DNA from: Hyphomicrobiaceae bacterium | Lineage (GTDB): Bacteria > Pseudomonadota > Alphaproteobacteria > Rhizobiales > Aestuariivirgaceae | Reading direction: 5' to 3' | Length of the DNA stretch: 55,190 bases | NCBI GenBank assembly: GCA_900298995.1 | Contig: OMIC01000027.1 | Location: forward strand, 1 to 55,190 | Shown: positions 9,569 to 17,859 of the stretch, in pieces | Numbering within the stretch: position 1 is the stretch's first letter | Layout: every line of letters begins with the position of its first letter | Program-made: the position numbers and the translations under genes | Notes under the pieces: model-generated | Database searches by the model: none | What the model saw: only the letters and a program-made list of their open reading frames with translations | Told to the model about the DNA's origin: nothing

Positions 9569-10600
9569 GTGAAGACCGTCTTCGATGAGCTGCAAGCCAC
9601 CCATGCCCCCCGCGACTTCATCGTCTCGGGCAGGCCCCAGCCCATTCCCGAGACGCCCGAGCGGATCGGCATGCTGCTGGAGGGCGTGCGGCGGCTGGGC
9701 GGTCCGGTGATCGCCCCGCCACCCATCGGGGAGGAGACCCTCGCCCGCGTGCATGAGCCGCGTTATCTGCGCTTCCTTGCCACGCTGTGGGAGCGCTGGC
9801 AGCGTCTGCCCGATGCCGCCCCCGGTCCGGTACCCAATGTCTTCGCGCTGGGCCGGGCCAGCCTGCCGCCGCCCGGCTATCCCGACAGTGTCGTCGGCCA
9901 ATGTGGCTGGCATCTCGGCGATGGCTCCTGCCCGGTGACAGCGGAGACCTATCAGGCCGCGCGCGCCAGCGCCTCGACTGCAGCATGGGGCGCTCAACTC
10001 CTGCTTGATGGCGAACGGGTGGCCTATGCGCTCTGCCGCCCGCCGGGGCATCATGCCGCTGCCGACCTGGCAGCCGGCTTCTGCTATCTCAACAACGCCG
10101 CCATTGCGGCCGCATGTCTGACGGCTGGCGGACGCCGCACCGCCATCCTCGACATCGACGTCCACCACGGCAATGGCACGCAGGCCATCTTCTACGACCG
10201 CAGCGATGTGCTGACCGTCTCGATCCATGCCGACCCGCGCCGCTTCTACCCCTTCTTCTGGGGCTATGCCGAGGAACGGGGCCGGGGCCCCGGCGAAGGT
10301 TTCAACCTCAATCTTCCGCTCGCGCGTGGAACCGATCTCAGAGCCTATTGCGCCGCGCTCGATGTGGCGCTGGCGCGGCTTGCGGATTTTGCACCCGATG
10401 TCCTGGTGCTGGCGGCGGGCCTCGACATTGCAATCGATGATCCGTTCCGGGGCTTTGCCATCGCCACGCCGGACTTCACCGAGATCGGGCGGCGAATCGC
10501 GGGGCTCGGGCTTCCCTTGCTCATCGTCCAGGAGGGCGGCTATCCCTCGCCCAATCTGGGCGCCAATCTCGAGGCGCTGCTGCAGGGGCTGCTGTCATGA
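9569..10600 (+). CDS. Histone deacetylase family protein, acetylpolyamine amidohydrolase-like
   Basis: The product (343 residues from a GTG at 9569) is a zinc-dependent deacetylase. Visible hallmarks are RPPGHHA (charge-relay histidines), DIDVHHGNGTQ (Asp and His zinc ligands), AAGLDIAIDDPF (second Asp ligand) and a C-terminal EGGY with the transition-state tyrosine. The GTG is preferred because the product then begins KTVFDE, matching the start of acetylpolyamine amidohydrolases. The frame is open upstream to 9458, but that would overlap the divergent gene. Expected reaction: removal of acetyl from N-acetylated polyamines or related amides in the cytoplasm. It overlaps the following GNAT gene by 4 bases. 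Confidence 0.85.
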   Translation: MKTVFDELQATHAPRDFIVSGRPQPIPETPERIGMLLEGVRRLGGPVIAPPPIGEETLARVHEPRYLRFLATLWERWQRLPDAAPGPVPNVFALGRASLPPPGYPDSVVGQCGWHLGDGSCPVTAETYQAARASASTAAWGAQLLLDGERVAYALCRPPGHHAAADLAAGFCYLNNAAIAAACLTAGGRRTAILDIDVHHGNGTQAIFYDRSDVLTVSIHADPRRFYPFFWGYAEERGRGPGEGFNLNLPLARGTDLRAYCAALDVALARLADFAPDVLVLAAGLDIAIDDPFRGFAIATPDFTEIGRRIAGLGLPLLIVQEGGYPSPNLGANLEALLQGLLS

Positions 10601-11076
10601 CACTCACGCTCAGGCCGATGCGGGCGGCAGAGGCGGATGCCGTGGCGGACATGGTGCAGGGCCTAGCCGGGCACATCGGCCAGGGGGTGGTGGCGAAGCT
10701 CACGGGTCCCGGCCTGCGCGCGGCGGCGGACCTGATCGATGTGGTCGTGGCGGAGGAACATGGCCGGCTGATCGGCGCCTGCCTCGGGCTCATGACCTTT
10801 TCGACCTGGCGGGGCGCGCGCGGTCTCTACGTCGTCGACCTCTACGTCGAGCCCGCAGCGCGCGGCCGCAACATCGGCCAGCGCCTGCTGCGCTGCACGG
10901 CGCAACGCTTTGCGGCGCGCGGGGCCGAATTCATCAAGCTCGAGGTCGACGAATCCAACAGCGGCGCCCAGCGTTTCTATGCACGGCTCGGCTTCGCCAA
11001 GAAGACGCAAGACAGGCTCCACATTCTGGAGCAGGATGGGCTGACGGCATTGACTGCAAGTGGAGGAGAAACATGA
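10597..11076 (+). CDS. GNAT family N-acetyltransferase
   Basis: The 159-residue protein shows the GNAT fold, with motif A as VDLYVEPAARGRNIGQRLL (about residues 83-101) for acetyl-CoA binding and a C-terminal ARLGF segment. Start and stop codons overlap both neighbours (ATGA), so translation is coupled between the deacetylase and the dehydrogenase. An acetyltransferase beside a deacetylase suggests both handle the same acetylated amine, perhaps a polyamine; this is inference. Confidence 0.85.
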   Translation: MTLTLRPMRAAEADAVADMVQGLAGHIGQGVVAKLTGPGLRAAADLIDVVVAEEHGRLIGACLGLMTFSTWRGARGLYVVDLYVEPAARGRNIGQRLLRCTAQRFAARGAEFIKLEVDESNSGAQRFYARLGFAKKTQDRLHILEQDGLTALTASGGET

Positions 11077-11966
11077 CGATCAAGCGCGTAGGCCTCATCG
11101 GTGTCGGCCTCATGGGCCATGGCATCGGCAAGAACATTCTGGCGAAGGGCTATCAGCTCACCGTGATGGCGCACCGCAACAGGGCTCCGGCGGAGGATCT
11201 CATCGCCAGGGGCGCGCAGGAGCGCAACAATCCGCAGAGCCTCGCCCGTGACTGCGACATGGTGATCCTGTGCGTCACCGGCACGCCGCAGGTCGAGCAG
11301 ATCGTCTACGGCGAATACGGTCTGCTGGGCGCCATGCGCGAGGGCCTGATCATCGCCGACTGTTCGACCGCGGAACCGGACTCGACGGTGAAGATTGCCG
11401 CCGATGTCGCGGCCAAGGGCGGGCATTTCGTCGACACGCCCATGACCCGCACGCCCAAGGAGGCGGAGGCCGGCAAGCTCGGCCTGATGACCGGCGGTCC
11501 CGTCGATGTGATCGCCCGCATCCGGCCGGTGCTCGACTGCTTCGCCGACACCATCGTCCATGCCGGCGCGGTGGGATCGGCCCATCAGCTGAAGCTGATC
11601 AACAACTTCCTGTCGATCTGCCATGCGGCGGTTGCCGCCGAGGCGATCACCGTTGCCGCCAAGGCGGGTGTCGACATGAAGGCGATGCGCGACATCGTCA
11701 TGGCCGGAGGCGCAGCCTCCGTCATGTTCGGACGCCTCATCAACGTGCCGCTCGCCGATGACGACAGCCATGCCCAGTTCGCGATCCGCAATGCCCGCAA
11801 GGACCTGCGCTACTACACCAACATGACCGAGCGCCTGCCGGTGACGTCCTTCCTCGCGGAAACCGCACATCAGATCACGGTGATGGCTGACAACATGGGC
11901 TATGGTGAGCGCTTCATCCCGCGGCTCATCGACGTGCTGATGAGCGTCAACGGCGTGAAGAAGTGA
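11073..11966 (+). CDS. Beta-hydroxyacid dehydrogenase (3-hydroxyisobutyrate dehydrogenase family)
   Basis: A 297-residue NAD(P)-dependent oxidoreductase with an N-terminal Rossmann motif (GLIGVGLMGHGI) and the catalytic lysine in QLKLINNF. The family oxidises 3-hydroxy acids such as 3-hydroxyisobutyrate, tartronate semialdehyde or threonate. The substrate-binding segment here reads DTPMTRTPKEAEAG rather than the usual D-P-V-S-G-G form, so the substrate is probably not 3-hydroxyisobutyrate. GGAGGAG precedes the ATG by about 4 bases. It overlaps the GNAT stop by 4 bases and is followed after 1 base by an SDR. Confidence 0.88.
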   Translation: MTIKRVGLIGVGLMGHGIGKNILAKGYQLTVMAHRNRAPAEDLIARGAQERNNPQSLARDCDMVILCVTGTPQVEQIVYGEYGLLGAMREGLIIADCSTAEPDSTVKIAADVAAKGGHFVDTPMTRTPKEAEAGKLGLMTGGPVDVIARIRPVLDCFADTIVHAGAVGSAHQLKLINNFLSICHAAVAAEAITVAAKAGVDMKAMRDIVMAGGAASVMFGRLINVPLADDDSHAQFAIRNARKDLRYYTNMTERLPVTSFLAETAHQITVMADNMGYGERFIPRLIDVLMSVNGVKK

Positions 11967-11967
11967 G

Positions 11968-12717
11968 ATGAGCGGCCTGTTCTCGCTGGATGGCCGCGTG
12001 GCTCTCGTGACCGGGGCCTCGCGCGGGCTTGGCCTCGCCATGGCGCGGGCGCTGGTGCAGCACGGCGCGCGCGTCGTCGTCAACGCCCGTGATCCTGTGA
12101 CGCTGGCTATGGCGGCCAGTGAAATCGGCGCCGAGCCCATGGCCTTCGACGTGACCGATGCCGGTGCCACGCGCGCGGCACTCGAGGACATCGCCGCGCG
12201 GCACGGCCGGCTCGACATTCTGGTCAACAATGCGGGCGTGCAGCACCGGCGGCCGCTGACCGAATGGCAGGACGAGGATTTCGACCGCGTCATCGCCATC
12301 AACCTCACATCCTGTTTCCGCCTGTCGCGTGATGCCGCGCGCCTGATGCTGCCCAACGGCCACGGCCGCATCATCAATACCGGCTCCGTGGCGGCCATTC
12401 TCGGACGGCCGACCATTCATGCCTATGTGGCCGCCAAGGCGGGCCTGCATGGCCTGACGCGGTCCATGGCGGCCGAACTCGGGCGCAGCGGCATCACCGT
12501 CAATGCGCTGGCGCCTGGCTATTTCGCGACCGAACTCAACACCGCCCTTCTGAACGACAAGGCCTTCACCGCCTGGGTCGAGGCGCGCACGCCCGCAGGC
12601 CGCTGGGCAAAACCCGAGGAACTGGGCGGCGCGGTGGTGTTTCTGGCCTCCGACGCGGCTGCCTATGTCAACGGACATGTGCTGGCGGTTGACGGCGGGC
12701 TCTCGGTGTCGCTGTAG
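11968..12717 (+). CDS. SDR family oxidoreductase, gluconate 5-dehydrogenase-like
   Basis: A 249-residue classical short-chain dehydrogenase with TGASRGLG (cofactor loop), NNAG, and the YVAAK catalytic motif. Overall it looks most like the gluconate 5-dehydrogenase / 3-ketoacyl reductase group. It is the last gene of the deacetylase-GNAT-dehydrogenase-SDR operon. It ends in TAG, which shows that TAG is a normal terminator in this genome. It converges on the threonine-dehydratase-like gene with 2 bases between stops. The exact substrate is unknown. Confidence 0.85.
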   Translation: MSGLFSLDGRVALVTGASRGLGLAMARALVQHGARVVVNARDPVTLAMAASEIGAEPMAFDVTDAGATRAALEDIAARHGRLDILVNNAGVQHRRPLTEWQDEDFDRVIAINLTSCFRLSRDAARLMLPNGHGRIINTGSVAAILGRPTIHAYVAAKAGLHGLTRSMAAELGRSGITVNALAPGYFATELNTALLNDKAFTAWVEARTPAGRWAKPEELGGAVVFLASDAAAYVNGHVLAVDGGLSVSL

Positions 12718-12719
12718 CC

Positions 12720-13685
12720 TCAGGGCGGTGGTGTCTTGCCCGCGAGCACGGCCGCGAATTTCACCATGTCGATGTTGCCGCCGGAGAGAATGACGCCAAC
12801 GCGCTTGCCGCGCATCGCATCACGCTCCTTCATCAGGGCCGCGAGCGGAGCCGCGCCAGCGCCCTCGGCAATGGTGTGGCAGCAGCGGAAATAGATCCGC
12901 ACGGCCTCCGCGATCTCATCCTCGTCAACCGTCACGATGCGGTCGGCGCCACGACGGATGTGGTCAAAAGCCTCGGGGTTCACCACCCGCACCGCCATGC
13001 CGTCGGCGAAACTGGTGGCGGCGTTGGTCGATACCGGCTCTCCCGCCGCAAATGACAGGGCCACGGCATTGGCGCCGCTGGCCACGACCCCCACCACCTT
13101 GGTGCGAAGCCCCAGCATGTCGCGCGCCACAATGGTGCCGACAATGCCCGAGCCCATGCCGATCGGCACATAGACTTCGTCAAGCTCGCCCGCGGCGCGA
13201 AACAGTTCATGGGCATAGGTCGAGACGCCCATGACCAGTTCCTTGCCGAAAGAGGCGATGAAATCGAGGCCGCGCGCCGCGGCGATCTCCATGGCCGTCT
13301 CGCGCGCCGCGTCGAAGTCATGCCCGGTCTCGATCAGCTCCGCGCCCAGCGCGCGCATGGCGGCGTTCTTTTCGGGCGAATTACCGACCGGGCAGACGAT
13401 GGTGGACCTGATGCCGACGCGTGCTGCCGCGAAGGGAATGGACTGACCATGATTGCCGCGCGTGGCGGTGATGACGCCGTTGGTCTCGCCGCGCTCCTTG
13501 CGCAGCTTCATGTGAACAAGGCCGCCCCTGACCTTGAAGGCGCCGGTCGGCGTGTGGTTCTCGTGCTTCACCCAGACTTCGCAGCCCGCTTCCTCCCGGA
13601 GCAGGGGCCAGGCATATTGCGGCGTCGGCGGCATGGCCGCATAGACGATGCGGCTGGCGGTTTCGAGCTCATCTGCGGTGTACAT
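12720..13685 (-). CDS. Threonine dehydratase-like PLP enzyme
   Basis: A 321-residue fold-type II PLP enzyme. The PLP lysine is Lys51 in PTGAFKVRGG, and glycine-rich phosphate-binding loops are present (IGMGSGIVG, ILSGGN). It has no C-terminal ACT-like domain, so it matches the short catabolic threonine/serine dehydratases and relatives such as the hydroxyectoine-utilisation dehydratase EutB. No eutC or doe genes lie nearby, so ectoine use is not supported. It is monocistronic and divergent from fabD. Confidence 0.87.
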   Translation of the reverse strand: MYTADELETASRIVYAAMPPTPQYAWPLLREEAGCEVWVKHENHTPTGAFKVRGGLVHMKLRKERGETNGVITATRGNHGQSIPFAAARVGIRSTIVCPVGNSPEKNAAMRALGAELIETGHDFDAARETAMEIAAARGLDFIASFGKELVMGVSTYAHELFRAAGELDEVYVPIGMGSGIVGTIVARDMLGLRTKVVGVVASGANAVALSFAAGEPVSTNAATSFADGMAVRVVNPEAFDHIRRGADRIVTVDEDEIAEAVRIYFRCCHTIAEGAGAAPLAALMKERDAMRGKRVGVILSGGNIDMVKFAAVLAGKTPPP

Positions 13686-13788
13686 GCGGCTGATTTAAGT
13701 CTCATCCCGCCGCCGCGGTCAATCTTGACACCCGCAGCGGCACATGTTTCGTGCGCCGGAGACAGAAGAATCAGGCGGAGAACTGCGC

Positions 13789-14736
13789 ATGACAACGGCC
13801 TTCATGTTTCCGGGCCAGGGCAGCCAGGCGGTGGGCATGGGCAAGAGCCTTGCCGAGGCCTTCGCGCCGGCGCGCGCCGTGTTCGAGGAGGTGGATGCGG
13901 CTCTTGGCCAGAACCTCTCGCGCCTGATGTGGGAGGGCCCCGAGGCCGATCTCACGCTCACCGAAAATGCCCAGCCCGCGCTGATGGCCGTCTCCATGGC
14001 GGTCATGCGGGTGCTCGCGGCCGAACATGGCATCACCACCGCCAATGCGGCGGCCTTCGTGGCGGGGCATTCACTCGGCGAATATTCGGCGCTGGCCGCG
14101 GCCGGAACCTTCTCGCTTGGCGATGCGGCGCGGCTCCTGAAGATCCGCGGCAGGGCCATGCAGAGCGCAACGCCGGTCGGCACCGGCGCCATGGCGGCCC
14201 TTCTGGGACTTGATTTCGCGACCGCCGCCGAGGCGGCGGCGGAGGCCGCGCAGGGCGATGTTTGCCAGGCGGCCAATGACAACAGCGATGGCCAGGTGGT
14301 GGTTTCGGGAAGCAAGGCGGCGGTCGAGCGCTGCGCCGAGATCGCCAAGGCGAAGGGCGCCAAGCGTGCCATCATGCTGCCGGTGTCGGCCCCCTTCCAC
14401 TGCGCGCTCATGCAACCGGCTGCCGATGCCATGGCGCAGGCGCTTGCCAGCGTGACGATGTCCGCCCCGGTGGTGCCCGTCGTTGCCAATGTCGGCGCGG
14501 CACCGCTGACCGATCCTGCAGCCATCCGGCAGAGCCTCGTGGCCCAGGTCACAGGCACGGTGCGCTGGCGCGAATGCGTGGCCTACATGGCGGGGCACGG
14601 CGTCACCCGCTTCTTCGAGATCGGCGCGGGCAAGGTGCTGACCGGTCTGCCCAAGAAGAACGCGCCGGAGGCAACCGCCGTCGCCATCGGCACGGCCGAA
14701 GACATCGCCGCCGCAGCGGCCCAGATCAGGGGATAA
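13789..14736 (+). CDS. fabD: Malonyl-CoA-ACP transacylase
   Basis: The 315-residue protein transfers malonyl from CoA to acyl carrier protein. It has the N-terminal FPGQGSQ oxyanion loop, nucleophile Ser95 in GHSLGEY, and the catalytic histidine in SAPFHCALM. The ATG at 13789 is chosen because the product then begins MTTAFMFPGQG as in the family; the frame is open 15 codons further upstream. fabG follows after 4 bases. This is the first gene of the fab cluster. Confidence 0.97.
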   Translation: MTTAFMFPGQGSQAVGMGKSLAEAFAPARAVFEEVDAALGQNLSRLMWEGPEADLTLTENAQPALMAVSMAVMRVLAAEHGITTANAAAFVAGHSLGEYSALAAAGTFSLGDAARLLKIRGRAMQSATPVGTGAMAALLGLDFATAAEAAAEAAQGDVCQAANDNSDGQVVVSGSKAAVERCAEIAKAKGAKRAIMLPVSAPFHCALMQPAADAMAQALASVTMSAPVVPVVANVGAAPLTDPAAIRQSLVAQVTGTVRWRECVAYMAGHGVTRFFEIGAGKVLTGLPKKNAPEATAVAIGTAEDIAAAAAQIRG

Positions 14737-14740
14737 CAGC

Positions 14741-15481
14741 ATGTTCGATCTCACCGGCAAGACCGCCCTCGTCACCGGCGCCACGGGGGGCATCGGCGCG
14801 GCCATCGCACGCACGCTGCACAAGGCGGGCGCGGTGGTGGCCCTCTCGGGCACGCGCGCCAGCGTGCTGGAAGACCTGAAGGTGGAGCTCGGCGGCGAGC
14901 GGGTGCATGTCCTGCCCTGCAACCTGTCGGATTCAGCGGCGGTCGAGAAGCTGGTGCCGGAGGCCGAGGCCGCCATGGGCGGGCTCGACATTCTCGTCAA
15001 CAATGCCGGCATCACGCGCGACGGGCTCGCCATGCGCATGAAGGACGAGGACTGGAACGCCGTGCTCGATGTCAATCTCACGGCCTCTTTCCGGCTGGGG
15101 CGCGCCGCCATGCGCGGCATGATGAAGAAGCGCTGGGGCCGGATCATCAACATCACTTCGGTGGTCGGCGTCACCGGCAATCCCGGTCAGGCCAATTACG
15201 TCGCCTCGAAGGCTGGCGTCATCGGTCTGACGAAATCCCTCGCGCAGGAACTCGCCTCCCGCAATGTGACCGTCAACGCCGTGGCGCCTGGCTTCATCGC
15301 CACGCCGATGACCGATGTGCTGAACGACAAGCAGAAGGAGGCGATCCTCGCACGCGTGCCGGCAGGACGGCTGGGGTCGGGCGAGGACGTGGCGGCTGCC
15401 GTGCTCTATCTCGCATCGGACGAGGGCGGTTACGTCACCGGCCAGACCCTGCATGTCAACGGCGGCATGGCCATGATCTGA
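14741..15481 (+). CDS. fabG: 3-oxoacyl-ACP reductase
   Basis: This 246-residue SDR carries TGATGGIG for NADPH binding, NNAGITRDGL, and the YVASK catalytic pair, all standard for FabG. It reduces 3-oxoacyl-ACP in fatty acid elongation. It sits 4 bases after fabD. Unlike the usual order it is not followed directly by acpP: a DUF4893 gene on the opposite strand lies between them. Confidence 0.96.
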   Translation: MFDLTGKTALVTGATGGIGAAIARTLHKAGAVVALSGTRASVLEDLKVELGGERVHVLPCNLSDSAAVEKLVPEAEAAMGGLDILVNNAGITRDGLAMRMKDEDWNAVLDVNLTASFRLGRAAMRGMMKKRWGRIINITSVVGVTGNPGQANYVASKAGVIGLTKSLAQELASRNVTVNAVAPGFIATPMTDVLNDKQKEAILARVPAGRLGSGEDVAAAVLYLASDEGGYVTGQTLHVNGGMAMI

Positions 15482-15484
15482 GCC

Positions 15485-16063
15485 TCAGCGCGCGAGTTCC
15501 AGGATGTCGAACTTCGACTCGTAGTGCGGGGCTGGAAACAGCAGCAGCAGGCGGTCGGGACCGCGCCGCTCGACATAGGCCACCTGGTCTTCCTGCGGGT
15601 CCGCGCCATAGGCGCGCGGCGCATCACTGGCCACATGGCCGGCGCCGACATAGGTCAGCCGGGTCGCGGACAGGGTATAGAAGCGGCCCTGGGTGCGCTG
15701 GGAACCGGTGAGCTTTTCCAGCATCCAGCCCGCGCCGTCATCCCGGATGCGGCATTTGAACCAGCCATAGATGGTCAGCGGTAGGCCGCCGCCCAGCTTG
15801 AGGGTGCGGCAGCGCCACGGGCCGGTGGGATCATAGCCCTCGCCAAGCGGCAGGGGCTGGCCTGCCAGCACGGTCTCGAGGACGCTGCGGTCGGCGATGC
15901 TGCCGCCCGCCCTCGCCTCTCCGAGGGCTTCGGCCAGGCTGGCGTCAAACCGGGCCAGCCGGTCCCTGTCCGCCGGTGTCAGGCGGTGGTCAAGCTCGCC
16001 GTCAGCGTGTGCGAGCGTGGCGCCTGCAAGGAAAAAGATCAATGCTGTCAATAGAAAGCGCAT
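15485..16063 (-). CDS. DUF4893 domain-containing secreted protein
   Basis: A 192-residue protein with a signal peptide (about residues 1-20, ending AHA) and no other membrane segment, so probably periplasmic. The sequence, including GPWRCRTLKLGG and YGWFKCRIRDDG with two cysteines, matches DUF4893 as I recall the family. The function is unknown. It sits antisense between fabG and acpP, converging on fabG with 3 bases between stops and divergent from acpP. This placement splits a cluster that is usually on one strand. Confidence 0.75.
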   Translation of the reverse strand: MRFLLTALIFFLAGATLAHADGELDHRLTPADRDRLARFDASLAEALGEARAGGSIADRSVLETVLAGQPLPLGEGYDPTGPWRCRTLKLGGGLPLTIYGWFKCRIRDDGAGWMLEKLTGSQRTQGRFYTLSATRLTYVGAGHVASDAPRAYGADPQEDQVAYVERRGPDRLLLLFPAPHYESKFDILELAR

Positions 16064-16226
16064 GTCCAGAGCCTGCCAAACCTGCCCCTCCCGCGCAAGT
16101 CCTGCCCATTGCCCCTTTTGACCTGCCTCGGTTTTGTGCTAGGGAGACCGGCGGCATATGGGGGGTTGCGGGGTATTCCTGCCGCCCGGCCGAAGAGTTT
16201 CGGAAACAATCAAGGACCAGAAGACA

Positions 16227-16463
16227 ATGAGTGACGTGGCTGAGCGGGTGAAGAAGATCGTCGTCGAGCATCTCGGCGTTGACGCCGACAAGGTGAAGGC
16301 GGAGGCGAGCTTCATCGACGACCTCGGTGCAGACAGCCTCGACACCGTCGAGCTGGTCATGGCGTTCGAGGAAGAGTTCGGGATCGAGATCCCGGACGAC
16401 GCGGCCGAGTCCATCCAGACGGTCGGCGACGCCGTCAAGTTCATCGAAAAGAGCTCGGCGTAA
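16227..16463 (+). CDS. acpP: Acyl carrier protein
   Basis: The product is 78 residues and acidic, with Ser37 in [10 protein letters not shown] as the site of 4'-phosphopantetheine attachment. The ATG at 16227 gives the standard start [15 protein letters not shown] lies about 9 bases upstream. The 163-base gap before it, shared with the divergent DUF4893 gene, should hold the acpP promoter, but I could not assign -35/-10 boxes with confidence. Confidence 0.98.
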   Translation: MSDVAERVKKIVVEHLGVDADKVKAEASFIDDLGADSLDTVELVMAFEEEFGIEIPDDAAESIQTVGDAVKFIEKSSA

Positions 16464-16477
16464 GCCATCGCGGTCGG

Positions 16478-16495
16478 CTGGTCTCGCGAGGCCAG
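16478..16495 (+). terminator. Hairpin after acpP
   Basis: CTGGTC and GGCCAG can pair (6 bp with one G-U) around TCGCGA, 15 bases after the acpP stop, followed by TCTATTT. It is a weak terminator or attenuator candidate that could give acpP more transcript than fabF. Confidence 0.35.
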
Positions 16496-16517
16496 TCTAT
16501 TTGAAGTCTGGCGCGGA

Positions 16518-16551
16518 GGCAGGGGAGCACACATCCTGCCGCCGCGTTTTT
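16518..16551 (+). terminator. Second hairpin with T-run before fabF
   Basis: GGCAGG and CCTGCC flank an 11-base loop, then GCCGCG and five T. It ends about 20 bases before the fabF ATG. This may be a leaky intrinsic terminator between acpP and fabF. Confidence 0.35.
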
Positions 16552-16570
16552 CATGTGGAAAGGGCACTCC

Positions 16571-17836
16571 ATGCGCCGTGTCGTCATCACCGGACTGGGA
16601 TTGGTCACACCGCTCGCCTCGGGTGTGGAAGAGAGCTGGAGCCGTCTTCTCAAGGGCCAGTCGGGTGCGGGCCGCATCACCCGCTTCGACGCCTCCGACC
16701 TGCCGTGCCAGATCGCCTGCGAGGTCAGGCGCGGCGACGGAAGTGATGGCACCTTCAATCCCGAGCAGTACATGGACGCCAAGGAGATCCGTCGCTTCGA
16801 CGACTTCATCGTCTATGCCGTGGCGGCCGCCAAGCAGGCGATGACCGATTCGGGCATCGAATTGCAGACCGAGGATCAGAAGTACCGCGCCGGCGTGTTG
16901 ATCGGATCGGGAATCGGCGGGCTCAGCAACATCGCGGACACGACCATGCTGATGCATGAGAAGGGCCCGCGCCGCATCAGCCCGTTCTTCATTCCGGGCT
17001 CGCTCATCAATCTCGCGTCGGGCCTCGTCTCCATCGAGCACGGCCTCAAGGGCCCCAATCATGCGGTAGTCACCGCCTGCTCCACCGGTTCGCACGCCAT
17101 CGGCGATGCTGCGCGGCTCATCGCGATGGATGATGCCGACATCATGGTGGCGGGAGGCGCGGAATCCTCCATCTGCCGCATCGGCATCGCGGGCTTCATC
17201 GCGTGCAAGGCGCTGGCCACCAAGTTCAACGATACGCCCGAAAAGGCCTCGCGGCCCTATGACAAGGACCGTGACGGCTTCGTCATGGGCGAGGGCGCCG
17301 GGATCATGGTGCTCGAGGAATATGAGCACGCCAGGGCGCGCGGCGCCAGGATCTACGCCGAAGTCGTGGGCTATGGCATGTCGGGCGACGCCTATCACGT
17401 GACCGCGCCATCCTCGGATGGCGACGGCGCGTTCCGCTGCATGACGGCGGCGCTGAAGCGCGCCGGACTTCAGGCCCATGAGATCGACTATGTGAATGCG
17501 CATGGCACCTCGACGCCGCTCGGCGACGAGATTGAACTGCGTGCCGTGGAGCGTCTGATGGGCAACCGCACGGCAGACCTCACCATGTCCTCGACGAAGT
17601 CCTCCATCGGCCATCTGCTGGGTGCGGCGGGCGCGGTCGAGGCGGTCTTCTCGGTGCTCGCCATCCGCGACAATGTCGCCCCGCCCACGATCAATCTCGA
17701 CAATCCCTCTGTCGAGACCGCCGTCGATCTCGTGCCGCATGTTGCGAAGCGCAAGGAGATCAACACAGTTCTGTCCAATTCCTTTGGTTTTGGTGGCACC
17801 AACGCATCGTTGATCATGCGCCGCTGCGCGGCCTGA
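16571..17836 (+). CDS. fabF: Beta-ketoacyl-ACP synthase II
   Basis: The 421-residue condensing enzyme carries the catalytic triad Cys170 (TACSTGSHAIG), His311 (NAHGTSTPLGD) and His348 (SIGHLLGAAG). These residues and the length are standard for FabF, which elongates acyl-ACP with malonyl-ACP. The ATG at 16571 gives the usual MRRVVITGLG start; the frame is open 6 codons further upstream. mltG follows 23 bases later. Confidence 0.97.
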   Translation: MRRVVITGLGLVTPLASGVEESWSRLLKGQSGAGRITRFDASDLPCQIACEVRRGDGSDGTFNPEQYMDAKEIRRFDDFIVYAVAAAKQAMTDSGIELQTEDQKYRAGVLIGSGIGGLSNIADTTMLMHEKGPRRISPFFIPGSLINLASGLVSIEHGLKGPNHAVVTACSTGSHAIGDAARLIAMDDADIMVAGGAESSICRIGIAGFIACKALATKFNDTPEKASRPYDKDRDGFVMGEGAGIMVLEEYEHARARGARIYAEVVGYGMSGDAYHVTAPSSDGDGAFRCMTAALKRAGLQAHEIDYVNAHGTSTPLGDEIELRAVERLMGNRTADLTMSSTKSSIGHLLGAAGAVEAVFSVLAIRDNVAPPTINLDNPSVETAVDLVPHVAKRKEINTVLSNSFGFGGTNASLIMRRCAA

Positions 17837-17859
17837 AGGCGTGAGGAAGAAGAACCGGA

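Noticed and set aside
12720-13685. EutB of hydroxyectoine catabolism
   Set aside because: The fold fits, but eutC, doeA/B and the ectoine transporter are absent from the neighbourhood.
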